A stretch of DNA of 47,415 bases from an uncultured Mycoplasmatota bacterium (lineage in GTDB: Bacteria; Bacillota_I; Bacilli_A; RF39; UBA660): NCBI GenBank assembly GCA_946629885.1, contig CAMOYI010000009.1:1-47415 (forward strand), written 5' to 3'. Below the pieces are notes generated by a model, which saw nothing but the letters and a program-made list of their open reading frames with translations, did not search any database and had not been told where the DNA came from. Positions 35,930 through 45,732 of this stretch are shown one piece after another. The translations under genes were made by a program, and so were the position numbers. Within the stretch, counting starts at the first letter, position 1. Each line of letters begins with the position of its first letter.

Positions 35930-37831
35930 ATGAGTATTGAATTAAAATATAAAAGAATTATTTTGGATTGGATAGCTTCACATTTGGAAATTGACTTACA
36001 AAATCGTAAAAATGTAAACAATGCCTTTGAAATGTTAATATCTAAAATTATAAAGGAACCATCAAATAGTACTTCCTATGATTTTGATGCCTACGCAGAT
36101 GACTTTATGGCTCTCTTTTCAGATTCAATCAATCCCAAAGGTAATCAGAAGAGCATTGAAGAACTACTTGAGACTTTATTTTATATATATAAAAAAATGC
36201 AACGTAAACATGAAAACGTAGCTGATAAAAATACTGATATTGGAAAAATTAATCAAGCTACAGAAATACTAAAGATGATAATTGATGATTTAGTCATATT
36301 TGGTTTATTGTGTAAACTTGGCCATAGCGAACTTTTTTCGAAATATGTAACAGCGGAAAATGAAGATTTATTTGTAGATGAATTGTTAGATATCATCTAC
36401 GAAGAAACACAAAGCTTTAAAAAAATATACGATACTGTTTTTAATTATAATAGAGCGATTATGTCTATTTTTAATCGGAAATACACTAATAGGATGATAT
36501 GTTCTTTATTAAAAACAGGTACTTATGTTGACAGTGAAACTGTATTTAAAATGAATCGTCAGGTTTTTGTATTTGATCATTTAAGACGAATTAATTTTCC
36601 ATTTATTTATGGGGACAAGTTACCTGAAGTAACTTGGTACCAAGCTTTTAAAGTGTTTATAGAAATAACAGGAGGAGTTGGAAAGGGCAAAAGTACTTAT
36701 CCTTCTGAAGAAGCAAAAATAAAAGATATGATTAGGAGAAAAAAAGATTGTGACCAAAAGGCGGCAATTTTCTGTTTTAGAGTTTGTGCTATGTTAGGGG
36801 ATTTGAGATTTATCAATTATCCAATTCAATTGTTTGAAGATACATATTTGGCATCATTAGTAGGCCAAGATCCAGATTGGAAGGAAATATGTAAAAGTCA
36901 GAGCTGGAAGAGGATGTTACAAAATTCCAGTTGGAAAAAATTTTACAGTGATAGTAAGTGGTCAACAGTTTATAATGCTGTCGTAGAGAAAATAAGCGAC
37001 TATAGAAAACGGCACATTAATTTTTTAACACCAAAAGCAGCGAAAGTAGAGCAAAGAGGATATGATGAAAATGAATTTCAAATACATGATCGACTTTTAA
37101 ATTTTAAAGCTTTAATTCAAAATACAAAACAAGAAAATGAGGCGATAACATATAACGATGTATTAGCTTTTATCTTAGATGGCGTCGATGAGGAATACAA
37201 TGAGTTACTAGGCCTTATTTTTGGCATTAATGGCTATCCTGAGTTGTGCACACTAAGACAATTAGATGTATTTTTTTCAGAGTTAAAAAGCATCTATTAC
37301 ACAGGCCAAATTTATTTAACAAATACATGTAGAAGTTACTGGTTACCGTTATTATCTGCTATATTGAAAGAAATATTAAGTGATGAAAATAAAAAAGGAA
37401 TTAATAATACCGAAATTGATAAAATTAAAAAAGCAATATTAAAAATGAATTTATTTATAAGCCATAATTTTAGACCTGGCAATGAAACAGAAAATGACAA
37501 GCTTTTTGAAACAGCTATTATTACTTTTAGAGATAATCAACAAAATCTTCAGTTTTTATTAGATGGTGATACAGTTAATTTGAATGATGAAGTTGATTCT
37601 ATTTTAACTAAAAGCTGTAGTTTTGCTGTCTCGGAAAATAATATAGGATTGGGTAATACCCAAGCCGGAGTTAACGATAGCGAGGAAGTTAAAAAAGCTT
37701 TGTCTTGCTTCTTAATTAATTATCTTGAACAGAATGGATACAGATATAATTCAGATTCTGGTTTATTCGAAAGAATTAAAAAAATGGACTTTAAGGAAGC
37801 TCATGTGACTATTAAAGATACTGAATCTTAA
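35930..37831 (+). CDS. Large helical protein of unknown function with Trp-periodic repeats
   Basis: ORF 35897..37831; ATG 35930 preceded by GGAAGGAAG RBS; internal WKEICKSQS/WKRMLQNSS/WKKFYSDSK/WSTVYNAVV. Confidence 0.8.
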   Translation: MSIELKYKRIILDWIASHLEIDLQNRKNVNNAFEMLISKIIKEPSNSTSYDFDAYADDFMALFSDSINPKGNQKSIEELLETLFYIYKKMQRKHENVADKNTDIGKINQATEILKMIIDDLVIFGLLCKLGHSELFSKYVTAENEDLFVDELLDIIYEETQSFKKIYDTVFNYNRAIMSIFNRKYTNRMICSLLKTGTYVDSETVFKMNRQVFVFDHLRRINFPFIYGDKLPEVTWYQAFKVFIEITGGVGKGKSTYPSEEAKIKDMIRRKKDCDQKAAIFCFRVCAMLGDLRFINYPIQLFEDTYLASLVGQDPDWKEICKSQSWKRMLQNSSWKKFYSDSKWSTVYNAVVEKISDYRKRHINFLTPKAAKVEQRGYDENEFQIHDRLLNFKALIQNTKQENEAITYNDVLAFILDGVDEEYNELLGLIFGINGYPELCTLRQLDVFFSELKSIYYTGQIYLTNTCRSYWLPLLSAILKEILSDENKKGINNTEIDKIKKAILKMNLFISHNFRPGNETENDKLFETAIITFRDNQQNLQFLLDGDTVNLNDEVDSILTKSCSFAVSENNIGLGNTQAGVNDSEEVKKALSCFLINYLEQNGYRYNSDSGLFERIKKMDFKEAHVTIKDTES

Positions 37832-38606
37832 TTAGTTTACCAATAACTTTTATATTGTCAGTAGATTCTAATACTAATAATTTATCATTAATGCCAAGCG
37901 ATGTCTTAAAGTCGATATCGCTTTTTTCTATAAGATCATTTAAAAATTGTGTGTACTCTTCATCAGTATTAAAAAGAGTTTTTGTGTCAGCTTTATCTTT
38001 ATATACACTTACTATTTGCCATAAACTAGTATATTCATTTGTTACGAATTTAATTAAGAAGTTAGCATTGTCATCTCTCCACTTTTCGTCAAATGCAAAT
38101 CTCAAATCAAATATCGATTTATTTCCTTGAATTACTGTAACAGGATTAGAGTCGTTTAGTGTTCCTTTTACATAGACTGCACCAAACCTATTGGAAGTTT
38201 TATCGAATGCGTGATTCTTATAAAAAATCTCATCACCATTATTAACTACTGGAGAATTGATAGAAGTATTTTTTATTTGCACCCAAGCAGTTGCATCTGG
38301 CACTTTTTTTCTCAACTCGTTGAAGTTTATATTGATCATTCCTTGTTTGACATAAATAAAATAGGGCGAGAATTTATCTTTAGAATCCTCCGTATCAACT
38401 ATTATGGTAGATTCATTATCAACAACATATTCGATAGTAGTTTCTCTTTTCAAGTCTGAAACGAATTTGACAGTTTTTCTATATTCGAATATATAATCAG
38501 CAAAGTGTACTATTCCATATATTGAAAGGCTAATAACCACTAAAAACATAAATAGTTTAAATACATTTTTCCACTTTACACGATATTTTTTCTTTACTTT
38601 TGGCAT
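37812..38606 (-). CDS. Class B sortase-like protein lacking catalytic residues
   Basis: N-terminal TM; AWVQIKNTSINSPVVNNGDEIFYKNHAFDKTSNRFGAVYVKGTL matches the SrtB core pattern; no Cys in the protein. Confidence 0.7.
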   Translation of the reverse strand: MPKVKKKYRVKWKNVFKLFMFLVVISLSIYGIVHFADYIFEYRKTVKFVSDLKRETTIEYVVDNESTIIVDTEDSKDKFSPYFIYVKQGMININFNELRKKVPDATAWVQIKNTSINSPVVNNGDEIFYKNHAFDKTSNRFGAVYVKGTLNDSNPVTVIQGNKSIFDLRFAFDEKWRDDNANFLIKFVTNEYTSLWQIVSVYKDKADTKTLFNTDEEYTQFLNDLIEKSDIDFKTSLGINDKLLVLESTDNIKVIGKLIKIQYL

Positions 38607-38634
38607 CTTACTTCACCATATTAATTATAAAACA

Positions 38635-38664
38635 AAAAGTTTATACTTACTAGTATAAACTTTT
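38635..38664. terminator. Terminator hairpin downstream of proS
   Basis: AAAAAGTTTATACT-TACT-AGTATAAACTTTTT. Confidence 0.8.
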
Positions 38665-40103
38665 TAATATTGTTTCCCAAAATACAACTTGCATTTTGCC
38701 TCACTACCACATATTGCACATGGACCATCTGGTTCATGGTTATCTAGTGGAATGCATCTAGATTTTAATCCTAGCTCATCTTTAACCTTGTTTTCACAGT
38801 CCACATTTCCACACCAGTTGACTAATATGAATCCTGACTTTTCTTTAGCGATTTTAGTCATTTCATCATAATTATTTGCTGTGTATAACATAGTATTTCT
38901 TCTTGCTAGAGCTCTATCATACATGTCTTTTTGAATTTGTTCTAAAAGAGTAGGAATAGTCTTAATTACATTTTCAAGTGTAACTTCTATTTTCTCTAAA
39001 GTATCTCTTCTAACTAATGTAACGATACCTCTTTCCAAGTCTCTAGGACCAACTTCAATTCTTATTGGATAACCTTTAACTTCTGCTTCTGCAAACTTAA
39101 ATCCTGGAGTTTTATCTGTCTCATCTACCTTAACTGTAATATCATTTTTTAATAATTCTTCCTTGATGTTATCACATGCAGTTTTTAGTTCTTCGTTTTT
39201 AGAAGTATTACCAATTGGTATAATTATTACTTTAATTGGTGCGATTTTTGGAGGAAGTACAAGGCCTCTATCATCACCGTGAGTCATTATAATTGAACCA
39301 ATCATCCTAGTAGTTACTCCCCAAGAAGTTTGATATGGTGTTTCTAACTTATTTTCTTTGTTTAAAAATTCTATACCAAAAGCTTTAGCAAAGTGCGTAC
39401 CAAAATAGTGACTTGTTCCATTTTGTAGTGCGACTCCATCGTACATCATAGCTTCGATTGTGTACGTTTTCTCAGCCCCTGCAAATTTTTCTTTATCAGT
39501 CTTTTCACCAACTATAACTGGAAGTGCTAAGTAATTTCTCTGGAAGTCTTCATACACTTTGAGCATTCTCAAAGTTTCTTCCATTGCTTCTTTGGCACTT
39601 GCATGCATGGTATGTCCTTCTTGCCATAATATTTCTCTAGTCCTCAAGAATGGGCGAGTTGTCTTTTCCCAGCGAACAATTGTACACCACTGATTATATA
39701 GCTTTGGTAAGTCTCTATAGCTCTTTATTATCTTTTTATAATGCTCGCAGAATAAAGTTTCACTAGTAGGGCGAACGCATATTCTTTCCTCTAGTTCTTC
39801 ACTACCACCATGAGTAACCCATGCGACTTCTGGAGCGAAACCCTCGACGTGTTCTTTTTCGACATTTAATAAACTTTCAGGGATAAACATCGGCATTTGT
39901 AAATTCTCATGACCATAACGCTTAAATTCTCTATCTAGTACACTTTGCATGTTCTCCCAAATGGCATATCCATACGGTCTTATGATCATGCTGCCTTTCA
40001 TATTTGTGTAATCTACTAAGTCTGCTTTTTTAACTATGCTAGTATACCAATCTGCAAAATTTTCATCTCGACTTATAATACTTTTATTTTGGATTTCTCC
40101 CAT
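38664..40103 (-). CDS. proS: Prolyl-tRNA synthetase (archaeal/eukaryal-like short type)
   Basis: Real start MGEIQNKSIISRDENFADWY at 40103; RPTSETLFCEHYKKIIKSYRDLP, TRPFLRTREILWQEGHTMHA. Confidence 0.95.
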   Translation of the reverse strand: MGEIQNKSIISRDENFADWYTSIVKKADLVDYTNMKGSMIIRPYGYAIWENMQSVLDREFKRYGHENLQMPMFIPESLLNVEKEHVEGFAPEVAWVTHGGSEELEERICVRPTSETLFCEHYKKIIKSYRDLPKLYNQWCTIVRWEKTTRPFLRTREILWQEGHTMHASAKEAMEETLRMLKVYEDFQRNYLALPVIVGEKTDKEKFAGAEKTYTIEAMMYDGVALQNGTSHYFGTHFAKAFGIEFLNKENKLETPYQTSWGVTTRMIGSIIMTHGDDRGLVLPPKIAPIKVIIIPIGNTSKNEELKTACDNIKEELLKNDITVKVDETDKTPGFKFAEAEVKGYPIRIEVGPRDLERGIVTLVRRDTLEKIEVTLENVIKTIPTLLEQIQKDMYDRALARRNTMLYTANNYDEMTKIAKEKSGFILVNWCGNVDCENKVKDELGLKSRCIPLDNHEPDGPCAICGSEAKCKLYFGKQY

Positions 40104-40199
40104 ATTATCCCTCTTTTCATGAATGATTATAACAACAAAATAAATGTTTTGCAACTTATGTGATGATTTAGTATAATTAATATAATGTGGTGATGCAGT

Positions 40200-41456
40200 A
40201 TGGATAAGAATAGTAAAAGAAGAGTTAAAGTTGATGAGAATAATCCTAGTATTCAAAGAATTGAAGAACGTTGCATAAATTGTGGCAATTGTATGAGAAT
40301 ATGTGAGGAAGTTGTCGGAATTAACCATGAGACGGAAAAAGAAGATTGTTCTATATGTATAAACTGTGGTCAGTGCATAATGAATTGTCCAGTCGGTGCA
40401 CTTCTTGCTAAATATGACTATAAAAAAGTATTAAATATAATACATGATACCGATAAGATTGTAACTATATCTATAGCACCTGCAGTGAGAACATCTTTGG
40501 CGGAAGAATTTGGAATTGCAAATGAAAACTTTGAGGACATTTTACCATCTATAGCAAGAGCTTTAGGATTTGATTATGTTTTCGATATAACTTTTGGAGC
40601 AGATGTTACAGTTATGGAAGAAACACGAGAATTTTTAGAAAGACTAGAAAAAAAAGGGAAGTTACCGTTATTTACAAGTTGTTGTCCATCTTGGGTAAAA
40701 TATGCGTCTATATTTCATCCCGAACTACTTCCAAATATTTCGACGACTAAAAGTCCTATAGGAATACAAAGTACATTGATAAAAACATACTTTAAGGATT
40801 TTAGTTGTATCGATAACGATATAATAAGTGTAGTTGTCGCACCTTGTACTAGTAAGAAGTATGAAATAATTAATGGTGACACAGACTATGTCATTACGAC
40901 TCAGGAACTAGCGATGATGATGAGAGAGTGCAAAATTGACATTGAGGCATTAAAACCGGCTTCGTTCGATTCTCTTTTAAGTAAAGGAAGTAAAGCCGGG
41001 GTAATGTTTGGAAGAAGTGGTGGAGTAATGGAATCTATAATGAACTGTGCACACTACTATATAACAGGAAAATCACCAGAAATGGGCGAGTATCACATAG
41101 AGATGAATAGTCCGATAGAGTCTAAAACTTATAAAATAGGGAATAAGTCTATTAGATGCCTTGTAGTATATGGCATGAAATCATTAGAAAGCGTTTTAGA
41201 TAAAATCGGTAGCTACGATATTGTCGAAGTTATGAATTGTCCAGGAGGTTGTATAGGTGGAGGAGGTCAACCATTAATTCCAATACAGAAATTAGAAAAA
41301 TCAGAGATTGACCGTAAACGATTACTTAATAATGAAGATGCCAAAGTCCAATTTTGTTTTGAAAACAGAGATGTAGTAGAGTTATATGAAACATACTTAG
41401 ATAGACCGATGAGTCAAAAAGCAGAAAAACTTTTACACTGCAATCATATGAAATAA
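40200..41456 (+). CDS. [FeFe]-hydrogenase-like protein with two N-terminal 4Fe-4S clusters
   Basis: CINCGNCMRIC and CINCGQCIMNCP ferredoxin motifs; L1 TSCCPSW, L2 APCTSKKYE, L3 EVMNCPGGCIGGGGQP. Confidence 0.92.
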   Translation: MDKNSKRRVKVDENNPSIQRIEERCINCGNCMRICEEVVGINHETEKEDCSICINCGQCIMNCPVGALLAKYDYKKVLNIIHDTDKIVTISIAPAVRTSLAEEFGIANENFEDILPSIARALGFDYVFDITFGADVTVMEETREFLERLEKKGKLPLFTSCCPSWVKYASIFHPELLPNISTTKSPIGIQSTLIKTYFKDFSCIDNDIISVVVAPCTSKKYEIINGDTDYVITTQELAMMMRECKIDIEALKPASFDSLLSKGSKAGVMFGRSGGVMESIMNCAHYYITGKSPEMGEYHIEMNSPIESKTYKIGNKSIRCLVVYGMKSLESVLDKIGSYDIVEVMNCPGGCIGGGGQPLIPIQKLEKSEIDRKRLLNNEDAKVQFCFENRDVVELYETYLDRPMSQKAEKLLHCNHMK

Positions 41457-41496
41457 TCTTAATTAATAGGTAGTAATAATTTCAATCAGCATTAAA

Positions 41497-41528
41497 AAGC
41501 TAAGTTTATTTTTAAACTTAGCTTATTT
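41497..41528. terminator. Bidirectional terminator between hydrogenase and RNase J genes
   Basis: AAGCTAAGTTTA-TTTT-TAAACTTAGCTT. Confidence 0.8.
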
Positions 41529-43196
41529 TATTTCCATAATAACTGGTAGAATAATTGGTCTACGACCAGTTAATTCATTTATATATGGATTTAATTCTAA
41601 TATGATTTGATTTTTTAAATCGACATAATTATATTTTACATTTGACTGTAAATACTTATTAGTTATTTGCTCTATCTTTTTACTAATAGATAAGATGAGT
41701 TCAGTATTTTCATTTACTAGGACAAATCCTCTTGTCGTAACATTTGGATGTATTAGAAGTTGTCTTTTATTTATGTCTATGTTTAATATGGCGATTAATA
41801 TTCCATCTTTGCTCATCAATTTCCTATCTTTAATCACGACAGAACCGACACTTCCAACTCTCGATCCATCTACATAAATATCTGCTGCTTGATAATTTTT
41901 CCCACGTTTAACTTCATTTGGATATAAATCTATAGATTGTCCATTTTTAAGAATAAAGACTTTGTCTTCTTCTATTCCACAAGATACAGCGAGATTTTTA
42001 TGGCTCTTTAACATCTTATATTCACCGTGAACTGGCATAAAGTATTCAGGCTTAAACAATCTCAACATTAATCTTAGTTCTTCTTGTTTTCCGTGTCCAG
42101 ATGTGTGAATGCTATCAAACTCGGAGTTTGTTATGACTTTAACTCCCTTTAAATACAATTTATTAATAACTCTATTTACACTTGCAGCATTTCCTGGTAT
42201 TGGACTAGATGAAAATACGACAATATCATCAGGCATCAAAGTAATTTGTTTATGTGTACCTGCCGCAATACGCGATAATGCTGCTAATGGTTCACCTTGA
42301 CTGCCTGTACAAAGAATACATATTTCATTTTTCTTTAAGTCCTTTGCTTCACTAGGATCTATAAAAATGCTTTTATCTGTTATTAAGTTGTTTTCTATGG
42401 CAATTCCCTTTGCATTTTCCATACTTCTTCCAAAAGTTATAATCTTTCTGTTGTGCTCTCTACATGTTTCTACTATATGTTTAATTCTATATATATTTGA
42501 TGCAAATGTTGCAAGTATAATTCTATTGGCAGTGTATTTATCAAAGATAGAATTAATCGTTTCATCTACACAAGATTCACTCTTTGAAAATCCTTCAATA
42601 AGTGCATTCGTCGAGTCACTCATCATGAGTTTGACTCCTTGTTCGCCAATGCGAGCCATCTTATGTATATCGCTCATCGGTCCAATTGGTGTTAAATCAA
42701 ATTTAAAATCTCCAGTTTCCACAATAATACCAGCTGGTGTATGAACTATGATGCCATATGAATCCGGAATCGAGTGACTTGTACGAACAAATTCCACACT
42801 CATAGTTTTAAACTTGTAAAATGAATTTTCATCGAACACTTCAAAATCGTTATAGGTTATATTTCTATCAACTAATTTTTTCTTTATTAAGTCTAGTGCA
42901 ATTTTTGCAGAATATATTTTTGGAATTTTAACGCTAGATAATAGGAAAGGTATGCCTCCGATGTGATCCTCGTGACCATGCGTTATAAATAACCCCACAA
43001 TTTTGTCTTCATTTTCTTTTAAAAAGGTAACATCTTGTATTACATAGTCAACACCTAAAAGGTCATCTTCTGGAAACATTACTCCAGCATCGATTATGAC
43101 GATTTCATCGTCCGTCTTAATAATATACATGTTTTTTCCTACTTCGCCTAATCCGCCCAAAGCGAAGACAGAAGTAGTTTTGTCTAATTCAGTCAT
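41523..43196 (-). CDS. rnj: Ribonuclease J
   Basis: Start MTELDKTTSVFALGGLGEVGKNMYII; GLFITHGHEDHIGGIPFLL; SDSTNAL; HTSGHG; MPVHGEYKML. Confidence 0.96.
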   Translation of the reverse strand: MTELDKTTSVFALGGLGEVGKNMYIIKTDDEIVIIDAGVMFPEDDLLGVDYVIQDVTFLKENEDKIVGLFITHGHEDHIGGIPFLLSSVKIPKIYSAKIALDLIKKKLVDRNITYNDFEVFDENSFYKFKTMSVEFVRTSHSIPDSYGIIVHTPAGIIVETGDFKFDLTPIGPMSDIHKMARIGEQGVKLMMSDSTNALIEGFSKSESCVDETINSIFDKYTANRIILATFASNIYRIKHIVETCREHNRKIITFGRSMENAKGIAIENNLITDKSIFIDPSEAKDLKKNEICILCTGSQGEPLAALSRIAAGTHKQITLMPDDIVVFSSSPIPGNAASVNRVINKLYLKGVKVITNSEFDSIHTSGHGKQEELRLMLRLFKPEYFMPVHGEYKMLKSHKNLAVSCGIEEDKVFILKNGQSIDLYPNEVKRGKNYQAADIYVDGSRVGSVGSVVIKDRKLMSKDGILIAILNIDINKRQLLIHPNVTTRGFVLVNENTELILSISKKIEQITNKYLQSNVKYNYVDLKNQIILELNPYINELTGRRPIILPVIMEIK

Positions 43197-43314
43197 AAAT
43201 ATCCTTCTTTCATTCAATTAATAATTATTAAAGCGTCATTTGATATATAGATTATAACAAAGTATGTTTGAATTTTCAAGTGAATGCTGCTATACTTAAA
43301 TAGAGGTTGATAAT

Positions 43315-43716
43315 ATGAACAAAAAAGGGTTTACACTCGTAGAAATTATATTAGTAGTTGCGATTATAGGTACTATTGCTACCATCAGTATAGTTGTCAT
43401 ACAAAATACTAAAAATAAAGCAGCCAGTGCAATAATCGAGCAGGAAAAAGGTGAGATAGATACTGCACTTAGAGTACTCGGAATCGACTTAAAAGATTAT
43501 GAAAGCGATATATTTAATTGTATGGATGGTTCTTGGATTGAACGCTTCTGTCATATGAATAGCAATACTGGTGAGTGGCAATGGGTAAAATTAGATGTAG
43601 AAGATTTGAAAGAACACGGATATTTAAAAGATAACAGTTCACGTTGTAGTGGAGAAGTAACTGTATATAATGGTAATGACACAGTACTACCAGAAGTAAC
43701 CGCAGAATGCAACTAG
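43315..43716 (+). CDS. Type IV pilin-like / pseudopilin prepilin
   Basis: MNKKGFTLVEIILVVAIIGTIATISIVVIQ prepilin N-terminus. Confidence 0.88.
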   Translation: MNKKGFTLVEIILVVAIIGTIATISIVVIQNTKNKAASAIIEQEKGEIDTALRVLGIDLKDYESDIFNCMDGSWIERFCHMNSNTGEWQWVKLDVEDLKEHGYLKDNSSRCSGEVTVYNGNDTVLPEVTAECN

Positions 43717-43727
43717 GAGGAATACGC

Positions 43728-44699
43728 ATGGGTCTATTTGATAAATTAAAAGCGACATTTAAAAAAGAAGAAAAAAAAGACGTAACAGACTATGAAAATG
43801 GTCTTACAAAGACTAGGGAAAATTTTGTCTCAAAATTAAACATTTTGGGAATAAAATATACAAAAGTAAACGATGAATATTTTGAAGAACTTGAAAACAT
43901 ATTGATAAGCGCAGATATAGGTGTAAATACCGTTTACAAACTCTTGGACAGATTAAAAAAGAGAGTAAAAGATGAACACATTACCAATAGTAAGGATTTA
44001 AATGAAGTAATTGTCGACGAGATGTTTATGATCTATGTAGGATCTGACCAACTAAGCGATAAAATAAAGATTAATCAAGATGGACCTACAGTAATACTCG
44101 TAGTGGGAGTTAACGGCGTCGGAAAGACTACGACGATAGGTAAACTTGCCAAAAAGTATGTAGATGAAGGGAAAAAGGTTTTACTCATCGCAGGTGATAC
44201 ATTTAGAGCGGGTGCAGTGGAACAGTTAAAAATATGGGCTGATAGAAGTGGCGCAGATTTTTACGGAAAAGAAAACAGTGATCCTGCTGGAGTAGTATTT
44301 GATGGGCTTGCCCAAGCTAAGGAAAAATCTAGTGACATTGTACTCATAGATACTGCTGGTAGACTACAAAACAAGGTTGGTTTGATGCAAGAATTGGAAA
44401 AGATTAATAGAGTCATTTCAAAGCAGATTGAATCTGGCCCACATGAGACACTTTTAGTAATCGATGCAGGTACTGGGCAAAATGGAATAAGTCAAGCTGA
44501 AAGTTTTAAAGGTATAACAAACATTTCTGGTATTGTCTTGACAAAACTCGATGGTACAGCAAAAGGCGGTATAGTTTTAGCAATAAAAGATACAGTAGGA
44601 TTACCAGTCAAATTTATAGGCCTTGGTGAAGGTATCAATGATTTGAAATCATTCGATATCGAAACTTATATTTATGGACTATTTAAGGATATGATGTAA
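43728..44699 (+). CDS. ftsY: Signal recognition particle receptor FtsY
   Basis: GVNGVGKTTTIGKLA, AGDTFRAGAVEQL, DTAGRLQNKVGLMQEL, LTKLDGTAKGG; RBS AGGAGG before ATG 43728. Confidence 0.97.
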   Translation: MGLFDKLKATFKKEEKKDVTDYENGLTKTRENFVSKLNILGIKYTKVNDEYFEELENILISADIGVNTVYKLLDRLKKRVKDEHITNSKDLNEVIVDEMFMIYVGSDQLSDKIKINQDGPTVILVVGVNGVGKTTTIGKLAKKYVDEGKKVLLIAGDTFRAGAVEQLKIWADRSGADFYGKENSDPAGVVFDGLAQAKEKSSDIVLIDTAGRLQNKVGLMQELEKINRVISKQIESGPHETLLVIDAGTGQNGISQAESFKGITNISGIVLTKLDGTAKGGIVLAIKDTVGLPVKFIGLGEGINDLKSFDIETYIYGLFKDMM

Positions 44700-45010
44700 T
44701 GGAAGATACAATTTACTATATAGAATTATTCGATTTTTATGGTAGTCTTCTATCACCTAAGCAGAAAAGTTATTTTTATGACTATTACTTTGACAATCTT
44801 TTATTAGAAGAAATCGCAGAGAATGATCATGTAAGTAAAAATGCAGTTAGCAAGGAGATAATAAAAGCTAAAAGTAAGTTAGATTACTACGAAGAAAATT
44901 TACATCTATGGCAAAAAGATAAAAAAATAAAGCAAGAATTTGCAAATGAACGAGATATATTGAATAGAATTGAAAAATGTGATATCATGGAAAATATAGA
45001 GGAGGATTAA
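44699..45010 (+). CDS. ylxM: YlxM-like putative DNA-binding protein
   Basis: LLSPKQKSYFYDYYFDNLLLEEIAENDHVSKNAVSKEI, directly downstream of ftsY. Confidence 0.9.
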   Translation: MEDTIYYIELFDFYGSLLSPKQKSYFYDYYFDNLLLEEIAENDHVSKNAVSKEIIKAKSKLDYYEENLHLWQKDKKIKQEFANERDILNRIEKCDIMENIEED

Positions 45011-45012
45011 TT

Positions 45013-45564
45013 ATGATAGGTTTAGTAATCGCAGGTGTAGTATTGTTATTAATTATTTTATATGTTGTTACAACGTACAATAAACTCGTTAGCTTAAGAA
45101 ATAGAGTTAACGATCAGTGGAGTCAAATAGATGTAGAATTAAAGAGAAGATTTGATCTTATACCAAATTTGGTAAATACAGTTAAGGGATATGCTAAACA
45201 CGAAGATGAAACATTGGAAAAAGTTATCAAGGCACGTAATACTTATTTATCAAGTGGAACTAGGGAACAAGCTATGGAAGCGGATAGCGAATTATCTAGT
45301 GCTATTAATAAACTATTTGCCCTAAGTGAATCATATCCGGATTTGAAAGCAAACGAAAACTTCTTAGATTTACAGTCACAGCTTAAAGATACAGAAGAAA
45401 AAATAAGCTTTGCACGTAAATTCTATAACGATACAGCGCTACTTTTAAATAATAAAATAGATATGTTTCCATCTAACTTGATCGCTGGTTTATTTAAATT
45501 TACTAAGGTCGAATTCTTTAAAGCAAGCGAAGCAGAAAGAGAAAACGTAAAAGTTGAATTTTAA
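45013..45564 (+). CDS. lemA: LemA family protein
   Basis: YNKLVSLRNRVNDQWSQIDVELKRRFDLIPNLVNTVKGYAKHE. Confidence 0.95.
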   Translation: MIGLVIAGVVLLLIILYVVTTYNKLVSLRNRVNDQWSQIDVELKRRFDLIPNLVNTVKGYAKHEDETLEKVIKARNTYLSSGTREQAMEADSELSSAINKLFALSESYPDLKANENFLDLQSQLKDTEEKISFARKFYNDTALLLNNKIDMFPSNLIAGLFKFTKVEFFKASEAERENVKVEF

Positions 45565-45590
45565 CTCGATAATTAATCGAGTTTTTTTGT
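45563..45590 (+). terminator. Rho-independent terminator after lemA
   Basis: AACTCGAT-AATTA-ATCGAGTT plus T-run. Confidence 0.85.
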
Positions 45591-45732
45591 GTAAACAAGG
45601 TGTATTTTAGTTAAAATATACTAAAAAAGAGGCATTTTAAGTGTTATACTAACAATGTAAAATACTAAAATTTGACAAATGCAGTAAAAAGTGCTAGAAT
45701 AACCACCAATTAAAGGAATAAGGGGGATTTTA

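Noticed and set aside
40104-40328. 75-aa N-terminal extension of the proS ORF
   Set aside because: Low-complexity, overlaps the divergent hydrogenase start region; ProS homology starts at MGEIQNK (40103).
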